DNA of 64,000 nucleotides from Myxococcaceae bacterium (GTDB lineage Bacteria; Myxococcota_A; Polyangia; Polyangiales; Ga0077539). The notes beneath the pieces are model-generated. The model was not told where the DNA came from. It did not search any database and saw only the letters and a list, made by a program, of their open reading frames with translations. Both the position numbers and the translations under genes were made by a program. The stretch covers positions 30,006 to 94,005 of the forward strand of contig SCUS01000154.1 of assembly GCA_004297725.1 (NCBI GenBank). Direction: 5' to 3'. Shown here in pieces: positions 25,013-33,715 of this stretch. The stretch's first letter is position 1. The number at the start of each line of letters is the position of its first letter.

Positions 25013-26318
25013 GGTCGGCGGCCGCGCCCTTCTTCCCGACCTCGCCGGAGCGCACCAGGGCCATGCGCAGCAGCACCGGGCCCAGCACCAGGTTCACCGT
25101 GACCACCGAGAGCACCAGCGCTCGCGCCCCGACGCCCCAGGTCGGGAAGTGGCGGCCGAGGATCTCCGCGAGCCCGATGGAGACGCCCGCCTGGGGGATC
25201 AAGGCGAAGGGCGCCCAGCGCTGCACCACGGGCTCCGCGCGGGCGAGGCGGGCGCCCGCAAGCGCCCCGGCCGAGAGCGCGACGCCGCGGACCACGGCGA
25301 AGGCCAGCGCGGCGACCCAGAGGGTGCGCACCACGGCGAGGTCGAGGCCCGCGCCAGCGAGCGCGAAGAAGACCGCGAAGATGGGCAGCGAGGCGGGCTC
25401 CAGGGCGTGGGCGATCTCCTCGCCGGAGACGCGCAGCACGTTCTGGAGGATGAGCCCCGCCGCCAGGTTGATGAGCAGCGGGTCGAGGTGAAGCCGCGAG
25501 CCGACCTCCGCCGCCACGACGCACACCGCCAGGATGAACAGCACCAGTCCCCGGCGGACGTGGCGCACCCAGAGCCGGATGGCCACCGCCACCAGCGCGC
25601 CCACGGCGATGGAGCCGAAGATCTCGATGGCCAGCTTCGTCGCCGGGGAGATCGCCTCGTGCACCCCCCCGAAGACCTGCTGCGCCGCGCTGCTGCCGAT
25701 GCCGAAGAGCACGATCACGGCGATGTCGGAGAGCACCACCACCCCGAGGCTGGTCTCGCTCACCGGCCCCTGGGCGCCGCTCTCCGAGAGGAGCGCCAGC
25801 ACCACCGAGGGGGAGAGCGACGCGATCAGCACGCCCAGGTTGAAGGCCACCACCTGGCGCTGCGGGGGAGTGAGCTCTCGGAGGAAGGGGATCCACGGGC
25901 TCAAGGCCATCACCAGGGCGGCGACGGCGACGAGCGCGAGCACCAGGGAGATCCCTGCGATGGAGGCCACCGAGCGCAGCCGGGGGCGCAGGTGCTTCAG
26001 GTCGAGCTCGCAGCCCGCGGAGAGCGCGATGAGCCCGACGGCGACGGAGCTCACCAGCTTGAGGCTGGAGATCATCGGCGCGGTGAGCAGTCCCGCGGCG
26101 CTCGGCCCGCAGGCGAGCCCGCAGGCGAGGTAGCCGGTGAGCCGGGGGAGGCGCAGGGCGGCCGCGATCTCGCCGCTCTGTATCGCCGCGAGCACCAGGA
26201 AGCCGAAGGCCAGGGCGGTGCCGGCGTCGCTCGATGCGACCGCGCCGGGGCCGAGGAAGCTGCGGGCCGAGCCCATCAGCGCGACGACGAGGATGAGCAG
26301 GATGAGCGAGCGGATCAT
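24972..26318 (-). CDS. CPA2-type cation/proton antiporter (KefB/NapA-like)
   Basis: A 448-aa integral membrane protein with about 12 helices, of the monovalent cation:proton antiporter-2 family. Recognisable features are LPRLTGYLACGLACGPSAAGLL near the N-terminus, LIALSAGCELDLKHLRPRL, and the polar stretch SLSPSVVLALLSESGA with the following SDIAVI. There is no TrkA-N domain, so it is a bare antiporter unit. It is coupled to the upstream antiporter gene by an ATGA overlap, suggesting a paired or heteromeric transporter. Substrate (Na+, K+) is not evident. Confidence 0.82.
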   Translation of the reverse strand: MIRSLILLILVVALMGSARSFLGPGAVASSDAGTALAFGFLVLAAIQSGEIAAALRLPRLTGYLACGLACGPSAAGLLTAPMISSLKLVSSVAVGLIALSAGCELDLKHLRPRLRSVASIAGISLVLALVAVAALVMALSPWIPFLRELTPPQRQVVAFNLGVLIASLSPSVVLALLSESGAQGPVSETSLGVVVLSDIAVIVLFGIGSSAAQQVFGGVHEAISPATKLAIEIFGSIAVGALVAVAIRLWVRHVRRGLVLFILAVCVVAAEVGSRLHLDPLLINLAAGLILQNVLRVSGEEIAHALEPASLPIFAVFFALAGAGLDLAVVRTLWVAALAFAVVRGVALSAGALAGARLARAEPVVQRWAPFALIPQAGVSIGLAEILGRHFPTWGVGARALVLSVVTVNLVLGPVLLRMALVRSGEVGKKGAAADLSAPATAPAPTAG

Positions 26319-28030
26319 CGTGGGGCCTTCGGCGCGCCGGGAGGGAGCGAGGGGAGGGTCGGTCGGTCGTCGTCGGGGTCGTCGTGGTCGATGGAGAGGG
26401 CGCCCACCGCGTCCTCGCCGGGCCTGGTCCCGTGGCCCGCGAGCGCCCGGGCCGAGACGCGGAAGATGAGCTCGGAGAGCAGCGCGCCGCCGATCACCAC
26501 GGTCTCCAGGCTGCCTTTGAGCATCTCGGGGTACGAGCTTCGCGCGCTCACCACGACGGCGATGGAGACCGCGCTCGAGGGCAGCAGGGCCAGCCAGGTG
26601 GAGGTGCTGGGGCCGAGGCGCATCGCGCCGGGCAGGGCCCCCTCGGAGGACTCGGCGAGCGCCACCCGGGCCGCGCGCACGCCCAGCAGCTTGCCCGCCG
26701 CGCGGGCCAGGACGTAGATCGGGAGCATGATCCAGCCGCGGCGGTCGTGCGGGGACCAGAGGGCGCCGACGACCACGAAGAAGGCCATGTAGATCGGGCG
26801 CTCGAGGTCGCGGAAGCGCGGCCGGGAGAGCCACGAGCCCGCGGCGGCGCTGCCGGGGACGTTGGCCGCCGTCATGCCGGAGACGAAGCACACCGCCAGC
26901 GGGGAGAAGCCCACATAGCCGGCCATGCCTGCGGAGAAGGCGAGGGCGCCAAGGGTCATGGCGACGTCCTCGTTGGGGTTGCGGGCGTTGCGCACCACGA
27001 CCCAGATCAGCAGCCCCAGCCCGACGCCCATCCCCACCTGGAGAAACACCCAGCCCAGCGGAGGGAGCTGCCACGCGCTGCCGTTGATGGGACGGAAGGC
27101 CGCGGTGACCAGCGCCACGGCGAGCAGCGCCATCACGTCGTCGAGGGCGGCCACCCTCCGTAGCTTCCTTGCGGCGGACGGCTCGAGCAGCCCGAGCAGC
27201 CCCATCAGCCGCGCTCCGGTGGGGGCGCTCACCGCCGCGCAGGCGCCGATGATCACGGCGTTGCGGACGACGTTGGCGGCGACCAGGGCCTCGCCCGGGG
27301 GGTGCACCAGCGCGAGCACCGAGGCGGAGATCACGCCCACCACCAGGGCCGTGCTGCCGCTCTCGATGGCCATGGCGCGCACGGTCCCCGCGGGCCAGCG
27401 CTCCACCTGGCGGAGGTCGAAGTCGGTGCCGACGCGGAAGCCGATCCAGCCGAGGCCGAACTCCAGCAGGGGGCGGAGGTCCTGGAGCACCGACGGGCTG
27501 AGGATGCCGATCTCTGGGCGGCGGGCCACGAGGCCGAGGGCCAGGAAGGGAAGCCCGCTGCCGGTCACCATCGCGAGGCCCGAGCGCCGCTCCCAGGCGC
27601 GCACCGAGGGGTGCCCGGCGAGGAGCGCCAGGGCCAGGATCGCCATCAGGCCGAGGGTGACGCGGGCGATGGTCCCCGCGTTGGGAGGCGGCGCCTCGGG
27701 CGTGGGAGGCGAGGCGATGGTGGCGGCGGAGGCTCCCGCGTCGACGGAGGCATCGACCACGGCGGGGGCATCGGGGACATCGGGGACATCGGGGGCATCG
27801 GGGACATCGGGGACATCGGGGACATCGGGGACATCGGGGACATCGGGGACATCGGGGACATCGGGGACATCGGGCGCATCGGGGACATCGGGGACATCGG
27901 CCGCGTCGGTCATGGTCGCGGCGTCGACGAGCTGTGCCCGGGCGCTCTGCGGCGCGAGGCAGCAGAGCAGCGCCACGAGCGCGATCGTCCACGCATGGGG
28001 GCGGACGAGCTGTAGCGGGACAGGGGCCAT
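26315..28030 (-). CDS. Second antiporter-like membrane protein with Asp-Val-Pro repeat head
   Basis: A 571-aa protein with an N-terminal signal-like helix ending in ARAQ (about residue 33), then 14 D[VA]P triplets, then a Pro-rich linker and about 12 membrane helices resembling a CPA2 antiporter (FGLGWIGFRVGTDFDLR, AALDDVMALLAVA, GYVGFSPLAVCFVSG). The C-terminus is acidic and Pro-rich. A periplasmic Asp-rich head on an antiporter is unusual; it might bind cations near the transport path, which is inference. It overlaps the next antiporter gene by 4 nt. Confidence 0.72.
   Translation of the reverse strand: MAPVPLQLVRPHAWTIALVALLCCLAPQSARAQLVDAATMTDAADVPDVPDAPDVPDVPDVPDVPDVPDVPDVPDVPDAPDVPDVPDAPAVVDASVDAGASAATIASPPTPEAPPPNAGTIARVTLGLMAILALALLAGHPSVRAWERRSGLAMVTGSGLPFLALGLVARRPEIGILSPSVLQDLRPLLEFGLGWIGFRVGTDFDLRQVERWPAGTVRAMAIESGSTALVVGVISASVLALVHPPGEALVAANVVRNAVIIGACAAVSAPTGARLMGLLGLLEPSAARKLRRVAALDDVMALLAVALVTAAFRPINGSAWQLPPLGWVFLQVGMGVGLGLLIWVVVRNARNPNEDVAMTLGALAFSAGMAGYVGFSPLAVCFVSGMTAANVPGSAAAGSWLSRPRFRDLERPIYMAFFVVVGALWSPHDRRGWIMLPIYVLARAAGKLLGVRAARVALAESSEGALPGAMRLGPSTSTWLALLPSSAVSIAVVVSARSSYPEMLKGSLETVVIGGALLSELIFRVSARALAGHGTRPGEDAVGALSIDHDDPDDDRPTLPSLPPGAPKAPR
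27770..27900 (-). repeat. 9-nt tandem repeat encoding Asp-Val-Pro
   Basis: GGGGACATC (plus strand) recurs with few changes over about 130 bp, encoding 14 D[VA]P triplets in the antiporter head. Eight units in a row are the same, so length change by slippage is likely and would keep the frame. Confidence 0.9.
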
Positions 28031-28083
28031 CAGCGATCTCCTCGGAGCGACGGAGCGTGGGGTGCGCGCTCGATGCGCCGTCC

Positions 28084-29439
28084 TCACCCTCGCGGCCGAG
28101 AGTGCACCGTCATGCGCATGCCGTGCTTGGGCATCAGCGTCACGCGCGGGTTCAGCTCGACCCGGTGACCCGGAACCAGCGACAGGCGGTGCCGTCGCGC
28201 CATCACGGCCAGCAGCAGCTTCGCCTCCATCATCGCGAAGCCTCGCCCGATGCACGCGCGCGGACCCGCCCCGAAGGGCAGCCACGCGAGCCGAGGGAGG
28301 ACCGCCTCCGCCTCCGGAGCGAAGCGCTCCGGCCGAAACGCCGCGTGGTCGGGGAACCACCGGGGATCGCGGTGGGTCATGTAGATCCAGAGCACGACCT
28401 CGCTGCCGCGGGGCACCGGGTGGCCTCCGATCTCGGTGTCCTCGGCGGCCTGCCGAGCGACCATGTAGACCGGCGGATAGAGCCGCATCGACTCCTTGAT
28501 GACCTGCTCGGTGTAGGGCATCGCGTCGAGGTCGGCGAGCGTGGGCAGCCGCTCGCCCAGCACGGCGTCGAGCTCGGCGTGCAGGGCCGCCTCGGCGCTC
28601 GGGTTCTGTGACAAGAGGTAGAGCGTCCACGTCAGCGCGTGCGACGTCGTCTCGTGCCCCGCCAGGAAGAGCGTCACCAGCTGGTCGCGCACCTCCTGCA
28701 ACGACATGCGCCCGCCGTCGCCCTCGGCGTCGGTCGCGTCGAGGAGCATCTGCAGCAGGTCGTCGCCCGCCGTCGTCCCCTGCCGCTTCGCGACCATCGC
28801 GTGGATGATCCCGTCGAGCGTCGCGACCGAGCGATCGAGCCGTCGGCGCGAGGGCGACGGCACCCACGAGGGCAGCAGGTCGGGCCTCGAGGCGATCTCC
28901 TGGAAGTCCTTCATCGCGGCGGCCACCTCGCCCACGTCGCCGCTCGCGTCGTGGCCGAAGAGCGTGCGCGCCACCACGCGCAGGGTCAGCTCCATCATGT
29001 CGGCGGAGACGTCGCGCGCCTCGCCCTCGCGCCACCCGCCCACCGTGCGCGCCGCCTCGGCGACCATCGCGCCGGCGTAGCCCTCCATGCGCGCTCGGCT
29101 GAAGGCCGGCTGCACCATGCGCCGCTGCCGCTGCCAGGTCGCGCCGTCGGAGGTGAGCAGACCCTCGCCGAGCACCCGCGAGAGCTGGCGAAATGCGCTG
29201 TGCGTCTTGGTGTACTTCGCCGCGTGGGTGACCAGCACGTCGCGAAGGTGGTCGGGGTGGCGCAGCACGAAGAGCGCCCCGTCGCGGGTCTGCACCCGGT
29301 AGAGGTCGCCGAAGCGCGCGAAACGCCCGGCCACCACGCCCAGCGGGTCGAAGAGGAAGCCCGCCTGCTGGTAGAGGGCGGTCCAGCGGCCGCCGGGGGT
29401 CGGTCCGGTGAGCGGGGCGAGCGGTGCGGTGGGCTCCAT
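28084..29439 (-). CDS. Cytochrome P450 monooxygenase
   Basis: A 451-aa soluble P450. The I-helix motif is AGHETTS, the K-helix ExxR is ESMRLYPP, and the heme loop FGAGPRACIG supplies the thiolate Cys396. The sequence around TALYQQAGFLFDPLGVV and KYTKTHSAFRQLSRVLGEGL is typical of the bacterial CYP families that resemble fatty-acid and terpene hydroxylases. No ferredoxin or reductase gene is nearby. The substrate is unknown; its position near the carotenoid locus could mean a carotenoid or terpenoid, but it is 3 kb away in the other direction. I chose the ATG at 29439 because TGCTATGCG ends 7 nt before it. An ATG at 29451 lies inside that box and would add four residues. Confidence 0.93.
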   Translation of the reverse strand: MEPTAPLAPLTGPTPGGRWTALYQQAGFLFDPLGVVAGRFARFGDLYRVQTRDGALFVLRHPDHLRDVLVTHAAKYTKTHSAFRQLSRVLGEGLLTSDGATWQRQRRMVQPAFSRARMEGYAGAMVAEAARTVGGWREGEARDVSADMMELTLRVVARTLFGHDASGDVGEVAAAMKDFQEIASRPDLLPSWVPSPSRRRLDRSVATLDGIIHAMVAKRQGTTAGDDLLQMLLDATDAEGDGGRMSLQEVRDQLVTLFLAGHETTSHALTWTLYLLSQNPSAEAALHAELDAVLGERLPTLADLDAMPYTEQVIKESMRLYPPVYMVARQAAEDTEIGGHPVPRGSEVVLWIYMTHRDPRWFPDHAAFRPERFAPEAEAVLPRLAWLPFGAGPRACIGRGFAMMEAKLLLAVMARRHRLSLVPGHRVELNPRVTLMPKHGMRMTVHSRPRG

Positions 29440-29446
29440 GGGCCGT

Positions 29447-29455
29447 CGCATAGCA
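29447..29455 (-). promoter_or_regulatory. Extended -10-like box of the P450 gene
   Basis: Minus-strand TGCTATGCG ends 7 nt before the ATG at 29439. The final base is G rather than T. Confidence 0.3.
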
Positions 29456-29496
29456 TCTCTGGGTCGACGGGCGCGGCGCCGGGGTCGGAGTCAGCA

Positions 29497-29580
29497 ATCG
29501 ACCCCCGGTGTTCGATCCCCGGACCCCCGTTTTCGGTCCCCGGACCCCCCGGAATCGACTTCCAGACCCCCGGAATCGGG
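29497..29580. repeat. C-rich imperfect repeats upstream of P450
   Basis: Short variants of CCCCCGGA and TCGATCCCCGGACCCCC recur about every 20 nt. This is the near end of the ~690-bp gap between the P450 and epimerase genes. I see no gene here. Confidence 0.5.
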
Positions 29581-29611
29581 TCACCCGACGGGCTCCAGCC
29601 TGGGATTCGGA

Positions 29612-30066
29612 GTACGACCGCGAGGCCATCCGCGGGGATATCCCCGGTACGACCGCGAGGCCATCCGCGACCGCTTCCCCGGTACGACCGCGAGGCCATC
29701 CGCGACCGCTTCCCCGGTACGACCGCGAGGCCATCAGCGAGCCGAGCCAGACCGCGGCCGTGAGGGAGCGGGAGCGACCTACCACGCCCTCCCAGCGCGG
29801 AACTCTGGCGTCGCCTCGCGCCCGGAAACCGTCGGCGCTCCCGGACGACGACTGGCAGCGTGGTAGGTCGCACCCGCTCCCTCACGGTCGCGGTCTGGCT
29901 CGGCTCGCTGATAGCCTCGCGGTCGTACCGGGGAAGCGGTCGCTGATAGCCTCGCGGTCGTACCGGGGACTGGTCGCTGACAGCCTCGCGATCGTACCGG
30001 GGACTGGTCGCGGATGGCCTCGCGGTCGTACCGGGGATATCCCCGCGGATGGCCTCGCGGTCGTAC
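29612..30066. repeat. Large inverted structure with arms of 34-35-bp tandem repeats
   Basis: The left arm holds three full 35-bp units and one partial (starts 29612, 29647, 29682, 29717), each beginning GTACGACCGCGAGGCCATC. The right arm holds the reverse complement as five units, with GTAC ending at 29928, 29963, 29997, 30031 and 30066 (spacing 35, 34, 34, 35). Between the arrays, 29734-29786 and 29859-29911 form a 53-nt inverted pair with two mismatches, around a 72-nt loop. The outermost units match 35 of 35. There are no spacers, so this is not CRISPR. It lies between two minus-strand genes. Possible roles are a recombination or protein-binding site, or a mobile hairpin element that has gained flanking repeats. 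Confidence 0.9.
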
Positions 30067-30126
30067 TCCGAACTCCAGTGCTCCAGCCGTCGCCTTTGAC
30101 CTTCCGCCGGTCGCGTCGGAACCCGC

Positions 30127-31080
30127 TCACCCCCGCGTGGCGAGGCTCTTCGCGGTCTCCGCCCAGGTCGGGTGCTCGAAGGTGAACCCCGCCTCCAGCA
30201 GCCGCCCCGGGACCACCCGCCGGCTCTTCATCACCAGCTCAGGGTCGGTGCCCATCGCCCACGATCCGATCGACGCCATCCACCCCGTCGCGGGCAGCGC
30301 CACCCGCACGCCCCACGCCGCCCGCAGCGCCCGCATGAACTCCCCGTGCGGCAGCGGCTCCGGGGCCGCCACGTTCACCGCCCCGGAGAGCTCGTCGTGC
30401 GCCACCAGGAAGTCGCACGCCCTCACGAAGTCGTCCCCGTGGATCCACGACACGTACTGCCTCCCTCCGCCGATGGGACCGCCGAGGCCCGCGCGCGTGA
30501 TGCGCGACAGCACCGCGAAGATGTTCTCCGTCGACGACAGCGCCCCCGGCTCGGACATCACCATCGCCGTGCGCAGCGCCACCTTGCGCGTCGAGGGCGT
30601 CGGGGCCTCGTCGAGCGCCCGCTCCCACGCCGCGGCGATGTCCGTCGAGCGCTTCCAGTAGGCCGGAACGCCCGGCTCGTGGCCTCCCATCACCCCCGTC
30701 GCCTCGTCGTTGGCGGCGTCGAAGCGGTGCGCGTAGATCGTCGCCGTCGACATCTGGAGCCACACCTTCGGCGGCGACTTCGCCCTCGCGATGGCCTCGC
30801 CCACGACGCGCGTCGAGTCGACCCGGGAGCTCATCATCTGCGCGAGGTTCTCCTCGGTGTATCGGCAGCTCACCGAGCGCCCAGCGAGGTTGAGCACCAC
30901 GTCGGCGCCGTCGAGCTCGCTCGCCCACGCATCCTCGAGGGTCTTGCCGTCCCAGCGCACCACGCGGGCCTCGCTCGCCCCGCCGCGCGACAGCACCACC
31001 ACCTCGTGCCCCGCCGCGCGCCAACGCTTCGCGCAGAGCGCCCCCACCTGCCCCGTCCCCCCAGGGATCACGTACTTCAT
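30127..31080 (-). CDS. TIGR01777-family NAD-dependent epimerase/SDR39U1-like protein
   Basis: A 317-aa extended short-chain dehydrogenase. The Rossmann motif GGTGQVG lies at the N-terminus, DVVLNLAGRSV follows, and the C-terminal DUF1731-like part has RVVPGRLLEAGFTFEHPTW, a strong mark of this family (YfcH/SDR39U1). The active site usually has Tyr; here QMSTATIYAHR holds the likely Tyr. The physiological substrate of the family is not established. The ATG at 31080 is used because the dinucleotide motif begins right behind it and a -10-like box lies 8 nt upstream. Confidence 0.85.
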   Translation of the reverse strand: MKYVIPGGTGQVGALCAKRWRAAGHEVVVLSRGGASEARVVRWDGKTLEDAWASELDGADVVLNLAGRSVSCRYTEENLAQMMSSRVDSTRVVGEAIARAKSPPKVWLQMSTATIYAHRFDAANDEATGVMGGHEPGVPAYWKRSTDIAAAWERALDEAPTPSTRKVALRTAMVMSEPGALSSTENIFAVLSRITRAGLGGPIGGGRQYVSWIHGDDFVRACDFLVAHDELSGAVNVAAPEPLPHGEFMRALRAAWGVRVALPATGWMASIGSWAMGTDPELVMKSRRVVPGRLLEAGFTFEHPTWAETAKSLATRG

Positions 31081-31088
31081 CGGCCGCA

Positions 31089-31097
31089 CGCCTAGCA
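31089..31097 (-). promoter_or_regulatory. Extended -10-like box of the epimerase gene
   Basis: Minus-strand TGCTAGGCG ends 8 nt before the ATG at 31080; no Shine-Dalgarno lies between. Confidence 0.4.
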
Positions 31098-31131
31098 CGA
31101 CCGCGACGCCGACGGGCGGCTCAGCCGCGGC

Positions 31132-32115
31132 TCACCTGCCCACGCGCGCCGCGAGGTGCGCGGGGTAGCGGTCGCCCTGCACCTTGATGTGTCCGAGAGC
31201 CTCTTCGATGCGGCGCAGCTCGGCTTCGGTCAGCGCGACCGCGGCGGCGCCGACGTTCTCCCTCATGCGATGCGGCTTCGTGGTGCCAGGGATCGGCACG
31301 ATCCAGGGCTTCTGCGCGAGGAGCCACGCCAGCGCGATCTGCGCCGGGGTCACCTGCTTCGCCGCCGCGATCTCCCCGATCTGATCGACCAGCGCGTGGT
31401 TGGCCTTGCGGGCCTCCGGGGAGAAGCGGGGGACGATGTTGCGGAAGTCGTCCCTGGCGAAGGTGGTCTTGTCGTCGATGGCGCCGGTGAGGAAGCCCTT
31501 GCCCAGCGGGCTGTAGGCCACGAAGCCGATGCCCAGCTCCTCCAGCGTCGGGATGATCTCCGCCTCGGGCTCGCGCCACCACATCGAGTACTCGCTCTGA
31601 AGCGCCGCGACCGGCTGCACCGAGTGCGCCCTACGGATGGTCTGCACCCCCGCTTCGGAGAGCCCGAAGTGCGCGACCTTCCCCTCGCGGATCAGATCCT
31701 TGACCGTGCCCGCGACGTCTTCGATGGGCACGTCGGGGTCGACGCGGTGCTGGTAGAAGAGGTCGATGCGGTCGGTCTTGAGGCGCTTGAGCGACGCGTC
31801 GGCGACCGCGCGAATGCGCTCCGGGCGGCTGTCGAGGCCGAGCTTGGAGTCGCCGTCCTTGAAGCCGAACTTGGTGGCGATGACCACCTCGTCGCGGACC
31901 GGCGCCAGGGCCTCGCCGACCAGCTCCTCGTTGGTGAAGGGCCCGTAGACCTCCGCGGTGTCGAAGAAGGTCACTCCCTCCTCGACGGCGCTGCGAATCA
32001 GCGCGATCGCCGCACCCTTCTCCGTGCTTGGGCCGTAGCCGAAGCTGAGCCCCATGCACCCGAACCCGATGGCCGAGACCTCGAGGTTGGCTCGTCCGAA
32101 CTTGCGAGTCTGCAT
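31132..32115 (-). CDS. Aldo/keto reductase
   Basis: A 327-aa NADPH-dependent oxidoreductase of the AKR superfamily (AKR13/YakC-like). The catalytic tetrad is visible: Asp in FFDTAEVYG with the catalytic Tyr, Lys in VIATKFGF, and His in LFYQHRVD. The C-terminal cofactor loop reads IPIPGTTKPHRMREN. Length is normal. The ATG at 32115 is preceded by GAAGGAG at good distance, so it has a normal leader, unlike many genes here. It reduces carbonyl compounds; the substrate is unknown. Confidence 0.92.
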   Translation of the reverse strand: MQTRKFGRANLEVSAIGFGCMGLSFGYGPSTEKGAAIALIRSAVEEGVTFFDTAEVYGPFTNEELVGEALAPVRDEVVIATKFGFKDGDSKLGLDSRPERIRAVADASLKRLKTDRIDLFYQHRVDPDVPIEDVAGTVKDLIREGKVAHFGLSEAGVQTIRRAHSVQPVAALQSEYSMWWREPEAEIIPTLEELGIGFVAYSPLGKGFLTGAIDDKTTFARDDFRNIVPRFSPEARKANHALVDQIGEIAAAKQVTPAQIALAWLLAQKPWIVPIPGTTKPHRMRENVGAAAVALTEAELRRIEEALGHIKVQGDRYPAHLAARVGR

Positions 32116-32196
32116 CGCTTCTTCTCCTTCAGTCGGTGGTGGGGGTCGAGAGGTGCTCACGAACGATCAGATCCGCGCGCGGCGCGCCACTGCGAT

Positions 32197-32667
32197 CTAC
32201 GGCGAGCCCGAGGAGCCAGGCCACGTCATGGGACCGAACGCCCCCGTATCCTTCGTCATGAGGATGAGGACGAACACCATGATGGTCAGTCCGATGCCGA
32301 ACATGGTGCCGAGCACCGCGGCAGCCGAGCGCCCCGGGGAGATGGCGGGCACCTCGATGGCCTCCAGGTCGGCCAGCGCGACCCGACCGGACGACCGGAC
32401 CCCCTCGCACGACGGGCCCGCGCAGTTGCCGGACCGACCATGGATCTCGCGCCCCACGAGCCTCGGTCGCGACACCTCGACGCGAGTCGTGTCGCGCAGG
32501 GTCAGCCGTGCCCAGGGCTCGGGCCGATCGGGTCGCGCCAGCACGCCGGGCACGACGCGCACCATGGCGTAGCAGCCCGCCTGAGACAGCGCGAGGGCGA
32601 CGAGAACAAGCGCTCGCACGCGAGACGGCGGCCTGGCGCGGAGGGCTCCGGAGGGGTGATCGCTCAT
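32197..32667 (-). CDS. Small lipoprotein with C-terminal membrane segment
   Basis: A 156-aa protein with an Arg-rich N-terminus, a signal helix VRALVLVALALSQAGC (lipobox QAGC), a ~65-residue soluble part, and a hydrophobic segment near the C-terminus (AAVLGTMFGIGLTIMVFVLILM). Two Cys (GNCAGPSC) lie in the middle. I do not recognise the family. An anchor at both ends would hold the loop at the membrane surface. The start at 32667 is the ATG nearest the signal; an ATG at 32739 in frame would make an odd N-terminus. Confidence 0.5.
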   Translation of the reverse strand: MSDHPSGALRARPPSRVRALVLVALALSQAGCYAMVRVVPGVLARPDRPEPWARLTLRDTTRVEVSRPRLVGREIHGRSGNCAGPSCEGVRSSGRVALADLEAIEVPAISPGRSAAAVLGTMFGIGLTIMVFVLILMTKDTGAFGPMTWPGSSGSP

Positions 32668-32808
32668 GCTCACCCGGCGGCCGCAACGAGTGTGCCCGGA
32701 CGTGGGTGGCCCCGGGATGCCGTTCATCCCGCGGGTCACGAACGCGGCTGTTGCACCTGAGACGAACTCGGTGCGCGCCGAGCCCTTCGACGCGGTGGAG
32801 CTCAGTCC

Positions 32809-33624
32809 CTAAGGCTTCGCCGCGAGGTAGGCCCCCAGCGACGCGACGAACTCCCCCGGCCGCTCTCTCTGGGGCAGGTGCCCCGCGTCGGGGATGAGCA
32901 CCAGCATGGCCCCGGGGATCGCCCGCTGCAGCTTCACCGCGTCCTCCGGCGTCGTGCGCTGGAGTCGATCGGCGGCGCCCCAGAGAAGCAGCGTGCGGGC
33001 GCGCGGAGGGGCCGTCGTCGAGCCGCCCAGGATCATCGCGTCGACGGTGCGCTCGAGCTGCGGCTGCCGAGCGGACGAGAGCATGTGGCGCAGCGACATG
33101 GGGGCCCGCGACGGGTCGTGGAAGGCCTTGGCCAGTGCCCCGGGCGTGAAGCCGATGCGCCTGACCTGGCGGCGGAGCACGGCGCGCGCGGGGTCGAGGG
33201 CGCCGAGCAGGCGCAGCGGCAGAGGCGTGTGAGGCATGGGGATGCCGTTGACCACGACGAGGGCCGCGCAGCGATCGGGGTGGCGGCACGCGAGGGACCA
33301 CGCGACCGAGGCCCCGAAGGAGTTGCCCACGCACACGGCCCGAGAGAGGCCGAGGGCGTCGAGCAGCGCGACGAGCCAGTCGGCGTAGTCGTCGACGCTG
33401 TGAGGCCCTCCAGGGACGCCGTCCTCGAAGCCGGGGAGGTCGGGGGCCACGACCTCGAAGCGCTCCGCCAGCGGCTCGAAGATCGTCTCCCAGTGGCAGC
33501 GCGCCCCGCCCCAGCCGCCGTGTATCAACAGCACCGCAGGCCCGGCTCCTCCATGGAAGACTCGCGCGCCCCGCCCGAGGACCTCCAGGCCCTCCTCCCT
33601 CACCCGTAGCTCCGCGGTGCTCAT
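32809..33624 (-). CDS. Alpha/beta-fold hydrolase
   Basis: A 271-aa hydrolase. The oxyanion motif LLIHGGWGG, the nucleophile elbow GNSFG (Ser), the acid in WGAADRLQ and the C-terminal His in DAGHLPQRERP make a complete catalytic set. The closest relatives by feel are esterases, haloalkane-dehalogenase-like and meta-cleavage hydrolases, but specificity cannot be assigned. An alternative GTG start at 33663 would add 13 residues. It is divergent from the DUF1592 gene. Confidence 0.85.
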   Translation of the reverse strand: MSTAELRVREEGLEVLGRGARVFHGGAGPAVLLIHGGWGGARCHWETIFEPLAERFEVVAPDLPGFEDGVPGGPHSVDDYADWLVALLDALGLSRAVCVGNSFGASVAWSLACRHPDRCAALVVVNGIPMPHTPLPLRLLGALDPARAVLRRQVRRIGFTPGALAKAFHDPSRAPMSLRHMLSSARQPQLERTVDAMILGGSTTAPPRARTLLLWGAADRLQRTTPEDAVKLQRAIPGAMLVLIPDAGHLPQRERPGEFVASLGAYLAAKP

Positions 33625-33695
33625 CGGGGCGATATCGACACCGCTCACCGAGGCGTCAAGCACTGCTCAGGCTCTATCCCCGCCCGATCGTGCGT

Positions 33696-33701
33696 TAGCA
33701 T
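33696..33701 (+). promoter_or_regulatory. -10-like box of the DUF1592 gene
   Basis: TAGCAT ends 14 nt before the ATG at 33716; no Shine-Dalgarno is present. Confidence 0.35.
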
Positions 33702-33715
33702 CGGCGCCACTCTCG

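Noticed and set aside
27646..27897. A short protein encoded in another frame of the DVP tandem repeat
   Set aside because: Low-complexity repeats give open frames in several registers; only the antiporter frame has a signal peptide and membrane helices.
29612..30066. Regular 34-35-bp repeats as a CRISPR array
   Set aside because: The repeats touch each other with no spacers, are arranged in opposite orientations, and no cas genes are present.
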